A stretch of 64,000 nucleotides of DNA from Mactra quadrangularis. Lineage: Eukaryota > Mollusca > Bivalvia > Venerida > Mactridae. Below are positions 42,335 through 54,373 of the stretch, in pieces. The position numbers were made by a program, and so were the translations under genes. The notes below the pieces were generated by a model. It searched no databases, was not told where the DNA came from, and worked only from the letters and a program-made list of their open reading frames with translations. The DNA is taken from contig CM046305.1 in NCBI GenBank assembly GCA_025267735.1, positions 37,531,108 through 37,595,107 on the forward strand, given 5' to 3'. How positions within the stretch are numbered: position 1 is the stretch's first letter; each line of letters opens with the position of its first letter.

Positions 42335-43261
42335 TATATGAAAACAGTAAAATATCATAAAGCTAAAGATTTTCACTTAAAAAACTACTGTGTTCTATTT
42401 TTATTTTCCAGACCATACAACAAAGGCAAGAGGTTCCAAAAGACGCTTGGAAGAAAACACTGGTGATTGTAATGATGATTGCAAAGTTAAGAAAATGGTG
42501 GCAAATGATGAAAATAAAGTCAAAGTGAATAGTAATGCACACGAAAACATCGCGATTAAAACCAGCCACATACAGATGAGAAAAATAAAAAGAGAAAGTC
42601 TGATGAAGACGCTGATACAGTAAGCGAAATGAAAAGACCAAAGATCAAGTTTCGACTGGGCACAGAAAACCCACCCACAAGTATCCCTGAAGTGCCGAAA
42701 AAAAACTTAAATGATGTTCAAGAGTGCTCCAACTCATGAGTATGTAAAGCAGGACCTAGTGTCAAACCAAAGCCGATTTCACGACGAGGTGAACAACCAG
42801 AAAAGCCATTGTACCAAAGGTTACTACAAAGGCGACTTCTTAACACAGTTAACATGGTGTTCCATGAATGTTGTTCACTGAAATGTTGTGAGAAATGGTG
42901 TGAAAAGAGAATATCCGCTGATATGTTAGAAAATGGTTTTGATAAGTCTAATTTGAGAGTGGATTACTTCAGCTGGGGACAATATGAACAAAAACAAGAT
43001 GACGAAAGCAATGATGACGTAGGCAACAACGATGATTGGTTCTGATGAACTATTAATCATCTTACTACATTTTATTTATTTATAGTCCATTAATTGATGA
43101 AATGCAAATGACAATTTATCAACTTAATATTTGGTTTGTCTAGTACAGACGTTTATTTTTTTTTTAAACTATTAAAAATAATGTATACGTACGTATACCG
43201 GCATGTAAAAACCAAATGCTTTTGTTTTAATTATTGTTTAAAGTAAAATATGTGTTCTGTT

Positions 43262-43965
43262 TCGGTGTCTTACAAAGGCCAAGCTCAGGATTTCGAATCA
43301 AGTGTCCCTAAGAGGTTGCTAGTTAGAGTCTCATCCGGACTGGTTATACTCTTCCATGGATATTCGACAATAATGTTGATTTTCCTCCATTGATTAGGTA
43401 TAACAACAACAACAACCTTTATTGCTCTAAACATACAACATGTTTATAGCAAACAGAATGAAATTTACAAACACATATAGTGAACATGGCATTATCATAA
43501 ACAGACATACGAAAAAAAAAGAAATTTAAATGAATCCCATGGTGATCACCCGCATATATTATATATATAACCCATAGTAAAACATGTAATTATGATAAAA
43601 TAAAATGAAGAAACACGCCCTTCATACAAGTATAGGGCTAAATATTTTGTTTGTATTGTATAAAGATATTATATTCAGCCTAGTCTGGTAAGAAATATAA
43701 CATTTACATGGTCAATTTAAATCTGAAGGCACACCTTTGCAGGATCTGTACTAAACATTTTCACCAAATCAAAAATGCTTAGTCCGATCTAAAAAAGGAA
43801 AAATCGTGTACATAATATTATGCATAATATAATGGAAAAGATATCGAACGTTTGGAAGGGTTGATTAGTCTTGGTTATAGACAAGGTCCAGGAAACCTAG
43901 GTAAGGTGAGCTTGCCTCAGTAAAATGACAATAATGTTTGTCGACACGGCGTTAAACCCACTGGC
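43262..43965 (+). repeat. Family-D SINE split by a minus-strand retroposon tail, unit 1
   Basis: The SINE half at 43262-43398 has AGAGTCTCATCCGGACTGG, CTTCCATGGATATTCGACAA and TTTTCCTCCATTGATTAG. The other half at about 43852-43965 has GGTTATAGACAAGGTCCAGG. Between them is sequence beginning AACAACAACAACAACCTTTATTGCTC; its complement ends CAATAAAGG(TTG)n, the look of a retroposon 3' end. The unit 2 copy is at 50491-51195. Confidence 0.55.
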
Positions 43966-46113
43966 ACCAGAGTCCTCACACTCGTTAAATACGCACACAT
44001 ATAATAATAAGTACACATTAACATAGATCCCATGCTACTCAAAAATGACTTACAGTCAAGAAATACACTAATGGACAGGTACATTTTCCCAATTCTAGGG
44101 GGGGTCCGGACCCCCCTGACCCCCTTTGGATCCGCCTTTGTGGACCCTACGTTTTAAGCAACTCTTGTAAAAATTGGACTGATATGAAAATCACTAATTT
44201 GAGAATGGTGATTTTATTATCAGTAAATATAATTTGTATTATAATTGTTATTTTAAGAAGGGTTTTACTAACAATTAAATCTCCGTTTTGCCATTATATG
44301 CTCCTTTTCGCCTAAAAGTCTCCATTTCGTATCTTATCCATGCCAGTTTTAAATGACGTAAATAGGCACATGGATTTCGTGCATAATTACTTGTGTAATC
44401 CGTGTGGTTCAGACGACCAAAATATTTAGAATTTACCTTTTAGAGAGCAACTTCTATGAAATAGGATAACTTGAAAGTTAAAGGTGCAATGATGAAGGAT
44501 AAAATTCTAGAATTTATTCAATGTCGATTCTGGGTATTACGAAGTGTTTGGATATTTCAGGTAAGAGGTTTAATTAACAATTGAGAGCCGTCAATGGACA
44601 GCGCGCTCTACTATTAGGAGTGGTCTTGTAAACGGAATCAATTATGAAATTCAATTGAGATGAAAAATTTAACAAGAATATTTTCATTGACTGCAGCTTT
44701 TTTATTTTTTGCAGATCTTCTTACTAAAAAATTTTCAATATAAAAGACTCACAATTTAAAATAGTAAAAATTCAAGCTAGAGTGATGCAACTTTAAAATT
44801 GACTTCCGATGGTAATACCGTAGTCATGTGTGAATATTCAAATCAATCCCATCAGTAGTTGCCAAGATAAAATGTTGCATTAGAACTTAACTTAGAATGT
44901 ATGTTTGTATGTAAGGGCCATAATTTAGTATAAATTATTGTTAGTTTTATGAATTATAGTATTTGATATCTAATGGTAAATTTTATCCTACATGATAGAA
45001 GTTTCAAATGAAACCCTTTAGAAGTTGCTATGATAAAATGTTGCGCAAAAAATCTTAATCAAGAAACAGTATTCGATTATAGTGATTGTTTCAAGAAAAA
45101 ATCAATGTGTGTACAATAGCATCATTGTTATTAGTATACACTGCTCATGTAGACCCAAAAGGTATTAGTTATCCAAAGTAATTGGTTATATAGATTTTTA
45201 TACATAGAAATCAATATAAGGTTTCTCTTTTGCAAGAGCCATTTTGACAAAAAATGACATAAAAACAAAACATTAATGAAAAGGTCTTACAACACAAAAA
45301 ATTAAGTTTAATAGTAAAAAACACAGATGTACAAAACAAATATTTGAGCTCTGTGTCGAAAAATTCCAAGTACGAGAAATGATACGTAGCAAAAATACCG
45401 ACGCACATAGAATTCAACAGAAACTAATTTACGAAAGTTTTTAGGTCGAAGAGTCCAGGGGGCGAAAACAAAAATAGTTCCGTTTTAAAAAGTACCGAAA
45501 TGCGTGGCTTTTATCATCGATTTATTCATTCGAACGCTCTTGGTTTTATCAAAACGAACTTTTTTGCCGGCGATATTGTCCGAACTTTTCGATTGAGCAT
45601 AAAAAACCTATACCATACCCCAGAAAAATGTTTCGTCCCTCGTTTCGTAACTCAATTCCTGTTATAGGCCCTACCGGCATGTATATGTACGTATCTCGGA
45701 ACTGTGTTTGTTTTACTTGTGTGAATTTCTATATTTGTTTGAGGCGAAAGTTTATTACTGCACTTTAATAGTTGCACAAGCATTTAATTGTGTCAGTACT
45801 TCACATTACTTTATTGATTGATTTAAAATATGTTTAACTGTTTCACTACTACTGCATTTCATGCTATTCTATATTGTGTATGGGATAAAATATTGCACAT
45901 TGAACCGCATATTACATACATTAGATTTACTGTATATAAAGTTGTATATTGAATATAAAATTGTAAATTGTATAAAAATGTATAGATCTATAAGTATAAA
46001 TAAAACAATAATGTATATATAGTTAATCATTGTTATAATTTTTTATGTTATTGTATTTTTACCACTTTTTTATTTGGTTTACATTCACAAAGGTATAATT
46101 TCTATAATCTAAA

Positions 46114-46245
46114 GTATGTACTTTGTAGTTGGTTAACAGCTAAATCCAGAGATTTAGTCTTTCCAGGACAGTGACTAAGTTGACTGACCGCCGTTATATG
46201 ACATATACAATGTGTTGCTATGACGGTAAACCCAACAAAACAAAA
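46114..46245 (+). repeat. 5'-truncated family-A SINE, unit 1
   Basis: Only the 3' half is present: TTGGTTAACAGCTAAATCC, CTTTCCAGGACAGTGACTAA and CAATGTGTTGCTATGACGG, then an A-rich tail. The unit 2 copy is at 53296-53428. Confidence 0.7.
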
Positions 46246-46731
46246 ATAAAATAAGCATCATTAAATATAAGTATATAATACACAGTCACATATAAGTAAT
46301 TCGTTTTCTCCAGACTAGTTATTTTGGTGATTTATAAGCAAGGAAAATATATAAGGGAGACAATGTCAAATTAAATACGTTTGAAACTGAACTGAATTTA
46401 TTTGACTCTCTCGTCTACAAATACATGTTGTACTCGTAACATGTTAATTAGCGATATTTTTCATTGGTTAAACTGTTACATAGACACAGAGTCATACAAA
46501 AGCCAAGTAATCACTTCTTTTGGTATAACATTTTATGTGTTCCGTCGTTCTCATATACCACGACACTTTTTTCATTAACACGACCATCAGAACTGCTTAG
46601 TAAATTGTATGACAAATTAAGCAATAGGAACAATCTTAAAGATCGCCGAGGTTGTTCCGAATGCAAAATTAGACACAATAAATAATTCACCTCATTATTA
46701 AATTATTTTTTAATTTAAAATTGGTCATGGC

Positions 46732-47192
46732 CAGTGGCGTAGCAAGGTCTTTTTGATGTGTACGCAAAATCCTAGGGGTCAAGGGCATGCCCCGCCCCGA
46801 ATTTGTTTTTCTGTAGATCATTTCAGGAGCATGTTTGGCAACTATTCTAAATGGGTCTGTATAATTCAATCTGGACACAAATATAGGAAGACAACATTCA
46901 TACAAATTATCATTCAATTTTAACCAGCGTTTAAAGAATTATATAGACTGGATTCAAAGACAAACATCGAATTTTAAAACCGTAAATTCAACTCCCAAAA
47001 GGCATCGCAAGTCCCATTGAAATATAACTTGACATAAGGTTAGTAAAATAACGATCAAGCAGTTTTGTTTTACACACCCCTACCCCCCTCAGGCGGAAGA
47101 TTTTATTACATTTTTGGCGTTTGTATTTTTACAATTTTCTGGACCAGTGTGTACGCAGCTGCGTACTCTGCGTACTGGTAGCTACGCGCCTG
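46732..47192. mobile_element. Element E, copy 2 (461 bp)
   Basis: It is near-identical to copy 1, with differences such as CATGTTTGGC for CATTTTTGGC and AGGCGGAAG for AGGCGAAAT. ATGGC is on both sides, so this copy shows a complete, conventional target duplication. Confidence 0.85.
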
Positions 47193-47246
47193 ATGGCTAT
47201 TGATGATGAAATTTATGCTGGAAAACACTCAATATTATAATATTTT

Positions 47247-47318
47247 ACGTCCTCTAACGTCATGACGTCAAAAAACGTCACAGTTACATATGACGTAATA
47301 ACGTAACGTATACAACGT
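47247..47318 (+). promoter_or_regulatory. Cluster of eight ACGT (CRE-like) motifs, unit 2
   Basis: The same spacing and sequence as in unit 1, 13 bases before the ATG at 47332. Confidence 0.6.
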
Positions 47319-47331
47319 CAGAATCACTATA

Positions 47332-50323
47332 ATGACATATAAAGCGCACAAAGCAGCATCATATAAGAGATACAGATTTATATTACAAGAAGAAATAATG
47401 AGAGACATGACAAAATTGACTGGAAATGTTTGTACAGAGTTAGCAAGGAATAGGTAAGTGTTTATTTAAAATTAAATTTCGTCAAACGTTGAGCTTTAAA
47501 TACAGAATGTTACTTATTATAAGCATTTCGTCTGTTTATTGCAACCTTCCTCTAAGTCAGATATTCAAAAGATTTCCTGAGGTCTATGAAATATTTTCAA
47601 TTCTATTATATTTCGATACAGAAAATGGTAATGAAATAATGTCTATTTTTTAATTTAAAAAACGACGCTACAGGTTGTTATTGTTTTAAATAATTTTTAA
47701 AGCGAAATTAAAATGAACATAAAAATAACGACAAGCTCAGTGTAGGTTAGCATATATGTTTTAATTTTTAGCACTTTTGTCCCAATTAGATATATATAAA
47801 TTTATTTGATTTCAGTGATCAAAGTGTCAAGAGTGTCACCATAACAACTGAAAAAAAATGGAAACCAAACAAGTACATAGTGTTTAATGATAATGAAAGT
47901 TCTAAATCTAGTTTTTCTTCGAAACAAACCATCACTGGTGAGTTTATTTATACTAATTTATTTCGCTAGACAGTGAAGCAAGTTCATACAACTTATATTA
48001 ATCACTCTCGAGTCCACTTCCAGGTATATTTGAATTAGTCGTAATTTTGGCAGGCAGCTGCAAGAAATTAACGAACATAATAAATGTATTATTGCATTCC
48101 GGAGATCATGTCACTTTATACCCCGAATAAGGGTATCAGCTCGCTAGCAACGTGTGTTATTGTCTTTGCTATTGAACCAAAATACATTTCAAGTTTCTAC
48201 AAATCGTAAAATTCATCAATTTATATATTGTTTTAATCAACACTTACTTGTAAGCAAACATTTGACAACTGTTATTAACTTCAAACATCTATTGCAGTTT
48301 CCAACAAAATCTCAGAATGGACAAGAAAAGATAACTCTCCCCAAAGATCAACCTATGAATACACAGAAAGATATAAGAAAATTAGACAACGTGAATCTGA
48401 AATTAGACAAGATATTATGAATGTAATTCAACAGAAAATTAGCCATCTTCAAGGTAATTTTAATATAGATTTCTATTTAAAAACTACAGTGCAACCTCTC
48501 TTAAGCAACACCAACTGGGAGGGCCTAAAATGTGTTGTTGTTCAGAGGTTGCATTCTCGTTCCCAGAGTCTAGTAGGATTCTAAATACTAGCTAGTATTG
48601 AGAATCCTACTAGATTCTGGGAACGAGAATGAGAGGTTGTTGTTCTGCAGAGGTTTAATTTAATGAAAATTATAACTTAGGGAAATGTCAAAAGTTGTTA
48701 TTGTGCAGAGGATTTGTTCTGTAGAGGACAGCTCTGCAAAGGCTATACTGTACTAAGTACTTGGGATTTTCTCGTACTTTTTATGTACTAGCTTGTGAAA
48801 CCAACAAGCTAACAATTCTGTTTTTTGTAAGTCATGCACAGATAGCGCACGACTTTTATGTGAACATGTAGACCTTTTGTTTATTATGGATAGCAGAATA
48901 TGGCCACTGTTAATCAAACATGTCCCTAAAGGCATAAACACATACATTTCTACCCTTAAAGCTGATGTACTTACATGCAACTAAATGCAATTTTAAACAA
49001 GACCCTAATTAAGATGAAGGCTGATCCTAATAATAAAAACAACGATCCCACAAAAGGAGGGTCTTTTGCTGATGTTGCTTCAACTTGTGACCCAGCCTTA
49101 TTGCTTTTGTTATCTGCAATGTGAAATTGTTTATGCTCTACTATGGCTTTAAAGATTTACTTTTTATTAATTTGTATGTACATTACCTGGGGTGTGGAAT
49201 TCCTATGCCCGACTTGTCAGACTCGTACCTATATGGCTGCGGACGAGTAAATATGTCCAACCCACTCGTCCGAGGACAAGTTATATTTTTAGCTGTAAAA
49301 TAATTCTAACATAGCTATACAATGTACTTAAAATATAGATATTTCAATGCTTCTATCACATTAAACAGTGAACTATTTTTATTGTCAATCATTTATCATT
49401 ACTTACAGTATTTACTTAACATCATAGTTCTATAATTTGTTTTCGAGTATTGAACTTCTGGGCAAGTAAGTTTTGATTCTGGACAAGTTGATTTTTTAGG
49501 TTGCAATTGTACATGGGTAAGTTGAAAAAACTTGAAATTACACATATCTGATTACTGTTACATGTATATGAAAACAGTAAAATATCATTAAGCTAAAGAT
49601 TTTCACTTAAAAAACTACTGTGTTCTATTTTTATTTTCCAGACCATACAACAAAGGCAAGAGGTTCCAAAAGACGCTTGGAAGAAAACACTGGTGATTGT
49701 AATGATGATTGCAAAGTTAAGAAAATGGTGGCAAGTGATGAAAATAAAGTCAAAGTGAATAGTAATGCACACGAAAACATCGCGATTAAAACCAACCACA
49801 TACAGATGAGAATAATAAAAAGAGAAAGTCTGATGAAGACGCTGATACAGTAAGCAAAATGAAAAGACCAAAGATCAAGTTTCGACTGGGCACAGAAAAC
49901 CCACCCACAAGTATCCCTGAAGTGCCGAAAAAAAACTTAAATGATGTTCAAGAGTGCTCCAACTCATGTGTATGTAAAGCAGGACCTAGTGTCAAACCAA
50001 AGCCGATTTCACGACGAGGTGAACAACCAGAAAAGCCATTGTACCAAAGGTTACTACAAAGGCGACTTCTTAACACAGTTAACATGGTGTTCCATGAATG
50101 TTGTTCACTGAAATGTTGTGAGAAATGGTGTGAAAAGAGAATATCCGCTGATATGTTAGAACATGGTTTTGATAAGTCTAACTTGAGAGTGGATTACTTC
50201 AGCTGGGGACAATATGAACAAAAACAAGATGACGAAAGCAATGATGACGTAGGCAACAACGATGATTGGTTCTGGGGAACTATTAATCATCTTACTACAT
50301 TTTATTTATTTATAGTCCATTAA
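47332..50323 (+). CDS. Unknown four-exon gene, unit 2 copy
   Basis: The exons are 47332-47453, 47816-47937, 48298-48453 and 49642-49853. They join in phase to 203 residues starting MTYKAHKAASYKRYRF. Exon 3 is a charged helix (YTERYKKIRQRESEIRQD, then IMNVIQQKISHLQ). Exon 4 is basic and nuclear-looking (SKRRLEE, KVKKM). The frame stops at 49853, but the next frame is open to 50323 and looks coding: KRKSDEDADT, a proline-rich part, then LYQRLLQRRLL and a Cys-rich HECCSLKCCEKWCEK. Re-reading one base near 49785-49792 (ATTAAAACC, perhaps once with five A's) would link them. So either a 1-base deletion predates the duplication or two shorter proteins are made. No known domain is recognised. It could be a captured host gene or an accessory gene of the transposon. 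Confidence 0.5.
48487..48750. mobile_element. pogo-like MITE in intron 3, unit 2
   Basis: The same element as at 40316, including the 80-bp palindrome (48552-48631) with AGAGGTTG on both sides. Confidence 0.75.
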
Positions 50324-50490
50324 TTGATGAAATGCAAATGACAATTTATCAACTTAATATTTGGTTTGTCTAGTACAGACGTTTATTTTTTTTAAACTAT
50401 TAAAAATAATGTATACGTACGTATACCGGCATGTAAAAACCAAATGCTTTTGTTTTAATTATTGTTTAAAGTAAAATATGTGTTCTGTTT

Positions 50491-51195
50491 CGGTGTCTTA
50501 CAAAGGCCAAGCTCAGGATTTCGAATCAAGTGTCCCTAAGAGGTTGCTAGTTAGAGTCTCACCCGGACTGGTTATACTCTTCCATGGATATTCGACAATA
50601 ATGTTGATTTTCCTCCATTGATTAGGTATAACAACAACAACAACCTTTATTGCTCTAAACATACAACATGTTTATAGCAAACAGAATGAAATTTACAAAC
50701 ACATATAGTGAACATGGCATTATCATAAACAGACATACGAAAAAAAAAGAAATTTAAATGAATCCCATGGTGATCACCCGCATATATTATATATATAACC
50801 CATAGTAAAACATGTAATTATGATAAAATAAAATGAAGAAACACGCCCTTCATACAAGTATAGGGCTAAATATTTTGTTTGTATTGTATAAAGATATTAT
50901 ATTCAGCCTAGTCTGGTAAGAAATATAACATTTACATGGTCAATTTAAATCTGAAGGCACACCTTTGCAGGATCTGTACTAAACATTTTCACCAAATCAA
51001 AAATGCTTAGTCCGATCTAAAAAAGGAAAAATCGTGTACATAATATTATGCATAATATAATGGAAAAGATATCGAACGTTTGGAAGGGTTGATTAGTCTT
51101 GGTTATAGACAAGGTCCAGGAAACCTAGGTAAGGTGAGCTTGCCTCAGTAAAATGACAATAATGTTTGTCGACACGGCGTTAAACCCACTGGCAC
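50491..51195 (+). repeat. Split family-D SINE, unit 2
   Basis: The same arrangement as 43262-43965, so the nesting predates the unit duplication. Confidence 0.55.
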
Positions 51196-53295
51196 CAGAG
51201 TCCTCACACTCGTTAAATACGCACACATATAATAATAAGTACACATTAACATAGATCCCATGCTACTCAAAAATGACTTACAGTCAAGAAATACACTAAT
51301 GGACAGGTACATTTTCCCAATTCTAGGGGGGGTCCGGACCCCCCCTGACCCCCTTTGGATCCGCCGTTGTGGACCCTACGTTTTAAGCAACTCTTGTAAA
51401 TCAGTAAATATAATTTGTATTATAATTGTTATTTTAAGAAGGGTTTTACTAACAATTAAATCTCCGTTTTGCCATTATATGCTCCTTTTCGCCTAAAAGT
51501 CTCCATTTCGTATCTTATCCATGCCAGTTTTAAATGACGTAAATAGGCACATGGATTTCGTGCATAATTACTTGTGTAATCCGTGTGGTTTAGACGACCA
51601 AAATATTTAGAATTTACCTTTTAGAGAGCAACTTCTATGAAATAGGATAACTTGAAAGTTAAAGTTGCAATGATGAAGGATAAAATTCTAGAATTTATTC
51701 AATGTCGATTCTGGGTATTACGAAGTGTTTGGATATTTCAGGTAAGAGGTTTAATTAACAATTGAGAGCCGTCAATGGACAGCGCGCTCTACTATTAGGA
51801 GTGGTCTTGTAAACGGAATCAATTATGAAATTCAATTGATATGAAAAATTTAACAAGAATATTTTCATTGACTGCAGCTTTTTTATTTTTTGCACATCTT
51901 CTTACTAAAAAATTTTCAATATAAAAGACTCACAATTTAAAATAGTAAAAATTCAAGCTAGAGTGATGCAACTTTAAAATTGACTTCCGATGGTAATACC
52001 GTAGTCATGTGTGAATATTCAAATCAATCCCATCAGTAGTTGACAAGATAAAATGTTGCATTAGAACTTAACTTAGAATGTATGTTTGTATGTAAGGGCC
52101 ATAATTTAGTATAAATTATTGTTAGTTTTATGAATTATAGTATTTGATATCTAATGGTAAATTTTATCCTACATGATAGAAGTTTCAAATGAAACCCTTT
52201 AGAAGTTGCTATGATAAAATGTTGCGCAAAAAATCTTAATCAAGAAACAGTATTCGATTATAGTGATTGTTTCAAGAAAAAATCAATGTGTGTACAATAG
52301 CATCATTGTTATTAGTATACACTGCTCATGTAGACCCAAAAGGTATTAGTTATCCAAAGTAATTGGTTATATAGATTTTATACATAAAAATCAATATAAG
52401 GTTTCTCTTTTGCAAGAGCCATTTTGACAAAAAAATGACATAAAAACAAAACATTAATAAAAAGGTCTTACAACACAGAAAATTAAGTTTAATAGTAAAA
52501 AACACAGATGTACAAAACAAATATTTGAGCTCTGTGTCGAAAAATTCCAATTACGAGAAATGATACGTAGCAAAAATACCGACGCACATAGAATTCAACA
52601 GAAACTAATTTACGAAAGTTTTTAGGTCGAAGAGTCCAGGGGGCGAAAACAAAAATAGTTCCGTTTTAAAAAGTACCGAAATGCGTGGCTTTTATCATCG
52701 ATTTATTCATTCGAACGCTCTTGGTTTTATCAAAACGAACTTTTTTGCCGGCGATATTGTCCGAACTTTTCGATTGAGCATAAAAAACCTATACCATACC
52801 CCAGAAAAATGTTTCGTCCCTCGTTTCGTAACTCAATTCCTGTTATAGGCCCTACCGGCATGTATATGTACGTATCTCGGAACTGTGTTTGTTTTACTTG
52901 TGTGAATTTCTATATTTGTTTGAGGCGAAAGTTTATTACTGCACTTTAATAGTTGCACAAGCATTTAATTGTGTCAGTACTTCACATTACTTTATTGATT
53001 GATTTAAAATATGTTTAACTGTTTCACTACTACTGCATTTCATGCTATTCTATATTGCGTATGGGATAAAATATTGCACATTGAACCGCATATTACATAC
53101 ATTAGATTTACTGTATATAAAGTTGTATATTGAATATAAAATTGTAAATTGTATAAAAATGTATAGATCTATATGTATAAATAAAACAATAATGTATATA
53201 TAGTTAATTATTGTTATAATTTTTTATGTTATTGTATTTTTACCACTTTTTTATTTGGTTTACATTCACAAAGGTATAATTTCTATAATCTAAAG

Positions 53296-53428
53296 TATGT
53301 GCTTTGTAGTTGGTTAACAGCTAAATCCAGAGATTTAGTCTTTCCAGGACAGTGACTAAGTTGACTGACCGCCGTTATATGACATATACAATGTGTTGCT
53401 ATGACGGTAAACCCAACAAAACAAAAAT
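53296..53428 (+). repeat. 5'-truncated family-A SINE, unit 2
   Basis: The duplicate of 46114-46245, with a G for A near its start (GTATGTGCTTTG). Confidence 0.7.
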
Positions 53429-53912
53429 AAAATAAGCATCATTAAATATAAGTATATAATATACAGTCACATATAAGTAATTCGTTTTCTCCAGACTAGT
53501 TATTTTGGTGATTTATAAGCAAGGAAAATATATAAGGGAGACAATGTCAAATTAAATACGTTTGAAACTGAACTGAATTTATTTGACTCTCTCGTCTACA
53601 AATACATGTTGTACTCGTAACATGTTAATTAGCGATATGTTTCATTGGTTAAACTGTTACATAGACACAGAGTCATACAAAAGCCAAGTAATCACTTCTT
53701 TTGGTATAACATTTTATGTGTTCCGTCGTTCTCATATACCACGACACTTTTTTCATTAACACGACCATCAGAACTGCTTAGTAAATTGTATGACAAATTA
53801 AGCAATAGGAACAATCTTAAAGATCGCCGAGGTTGTTCCGAATGCAAAATTAGACACAATAAATAATTCACCTCATTATTAAATTATTTTTTAATTTAAA
53901 ATTGGTCATGGC

Positions 53913-54373
53913 CAGTGGCGTAGCAAGGTCTTTTTGATGTGTACGCAAAATCCTAGGGGTCAAGGGCATGCCCCGCCCCGAATTTGTTTTTCTGTAGATC
54001 ATTTCAGGAGCATTTTTGGCAACTATTCAAAATGGGTCTGTATAATTCAATCTGGACACAAATATAGGAAGACAACATTCATACAAATTATCATTCAATT
54101 TTAACCAGCGTTTAAAGAATTATATAGACTGGATTCAAAGACAAACATCGAATTTTAAAACCGTAAATTCAACTCCCAAAAGGCATCGCAAGTCCCATTG
54201 AAATATAACTTGACATAAGGTTAGTAAAATAACGATCAAGCAGTTTTGTTTTACACACCCCTACCCCCCTCAGGCGAAAGATTTTATTACATTTTTGGCG
54301 TTTGTATTTTTACAATTTTCTGGACCAGTGTGTACGCAGCTGCGTACTCTGCGTACTGGTAGCTACGCGCCTG
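53913..54373. mobile_element. Element E, copy 3 (461 bp)
   Basis: It is near-identical to copies 1 and 2. ATGGC is on the left and GTTTG on the right, the mirror of copy 1. Confidence 0.85.

Larger units (their letters stand above)
39158..43045 (+). pseudogene. Unknown four-exon gene, unit 1 copy, broken
   Basis: The exons are 39158-39279, 39642-39764, 40131-40286 and 42412 onward, with GT-AG borders. The reading frame would match the unit 2 copy, but exon 2 has nine A's (39677-39685) where unit 2 has eight, a frameshift. Exon 4 shares the unit 2 frameshift (frame closes at 42623). In the downstream frame a TGA at 42737-42739 replaces a Cys codon. Intron 3 carries a LINE insertion. The downstream frame ends at 43045 (TGA; unit 2 has TGG). 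Each defect is seen directly. I do not recognise the protein. Confidence 0.65.
39019..46731. repeat. Tandem unit 1, 7713 bp
   Basis: It carries a four-exon gene of unknown function, a pogo-like MITE with a nested palindrome, a LINE fragment absent from unit 2 (941 bp with its duplication), a split SINE and a truncated SINE. Without the LINE it is about 6.77 kb, against 6.72 kb for unit 2. Unit 2 lacks a stretch of about 50 bp near 44172-44222. Confidence 0.9.
47193..53912. repeat. Tandem unit 2, 6720 bp
   Basis: It is collinear with unit 1 at an offset of 8174 in the first part. By eye the identity is very high, with scattered substitutions and short indels. It lacks the LINE. Its gene copy is the better preserved one. 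Confidence 0.9.
38559..54373. mobile_element. Composite array E1-unit-E2-unit-E3, 15.8 kb
   Basis: Three copies of a CAG...CTG element alternate with two near-identical units. The outer flanks are GTTTG on both sides (38554-38558, 54374-54378). All four inner E borders carry ATGGC (39019-39023, 46727-46731, 47193-47197, 53908-53912). The ATGGC pairs are the mark of E's original insertion in the unit sequence; the GTTTG pair is the mark of the array's insertion here. Possible routes are transposition of the whole block using the left end of E1 and the right end of E3, or entry of a unit circle into a resident E by homologous recombination. It sits inside an ATACCCCC-type repeat. Confidence 0.8.

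Noticed and set aside
49780..49795. Programmed -1 frameshift linking the two frames of the unknown gene
   Set aside because: ATTAAAACC is not a good X-XXY-YYZ slippery site and I see no obvious downstream structure; a 1-base deletion is simpler.
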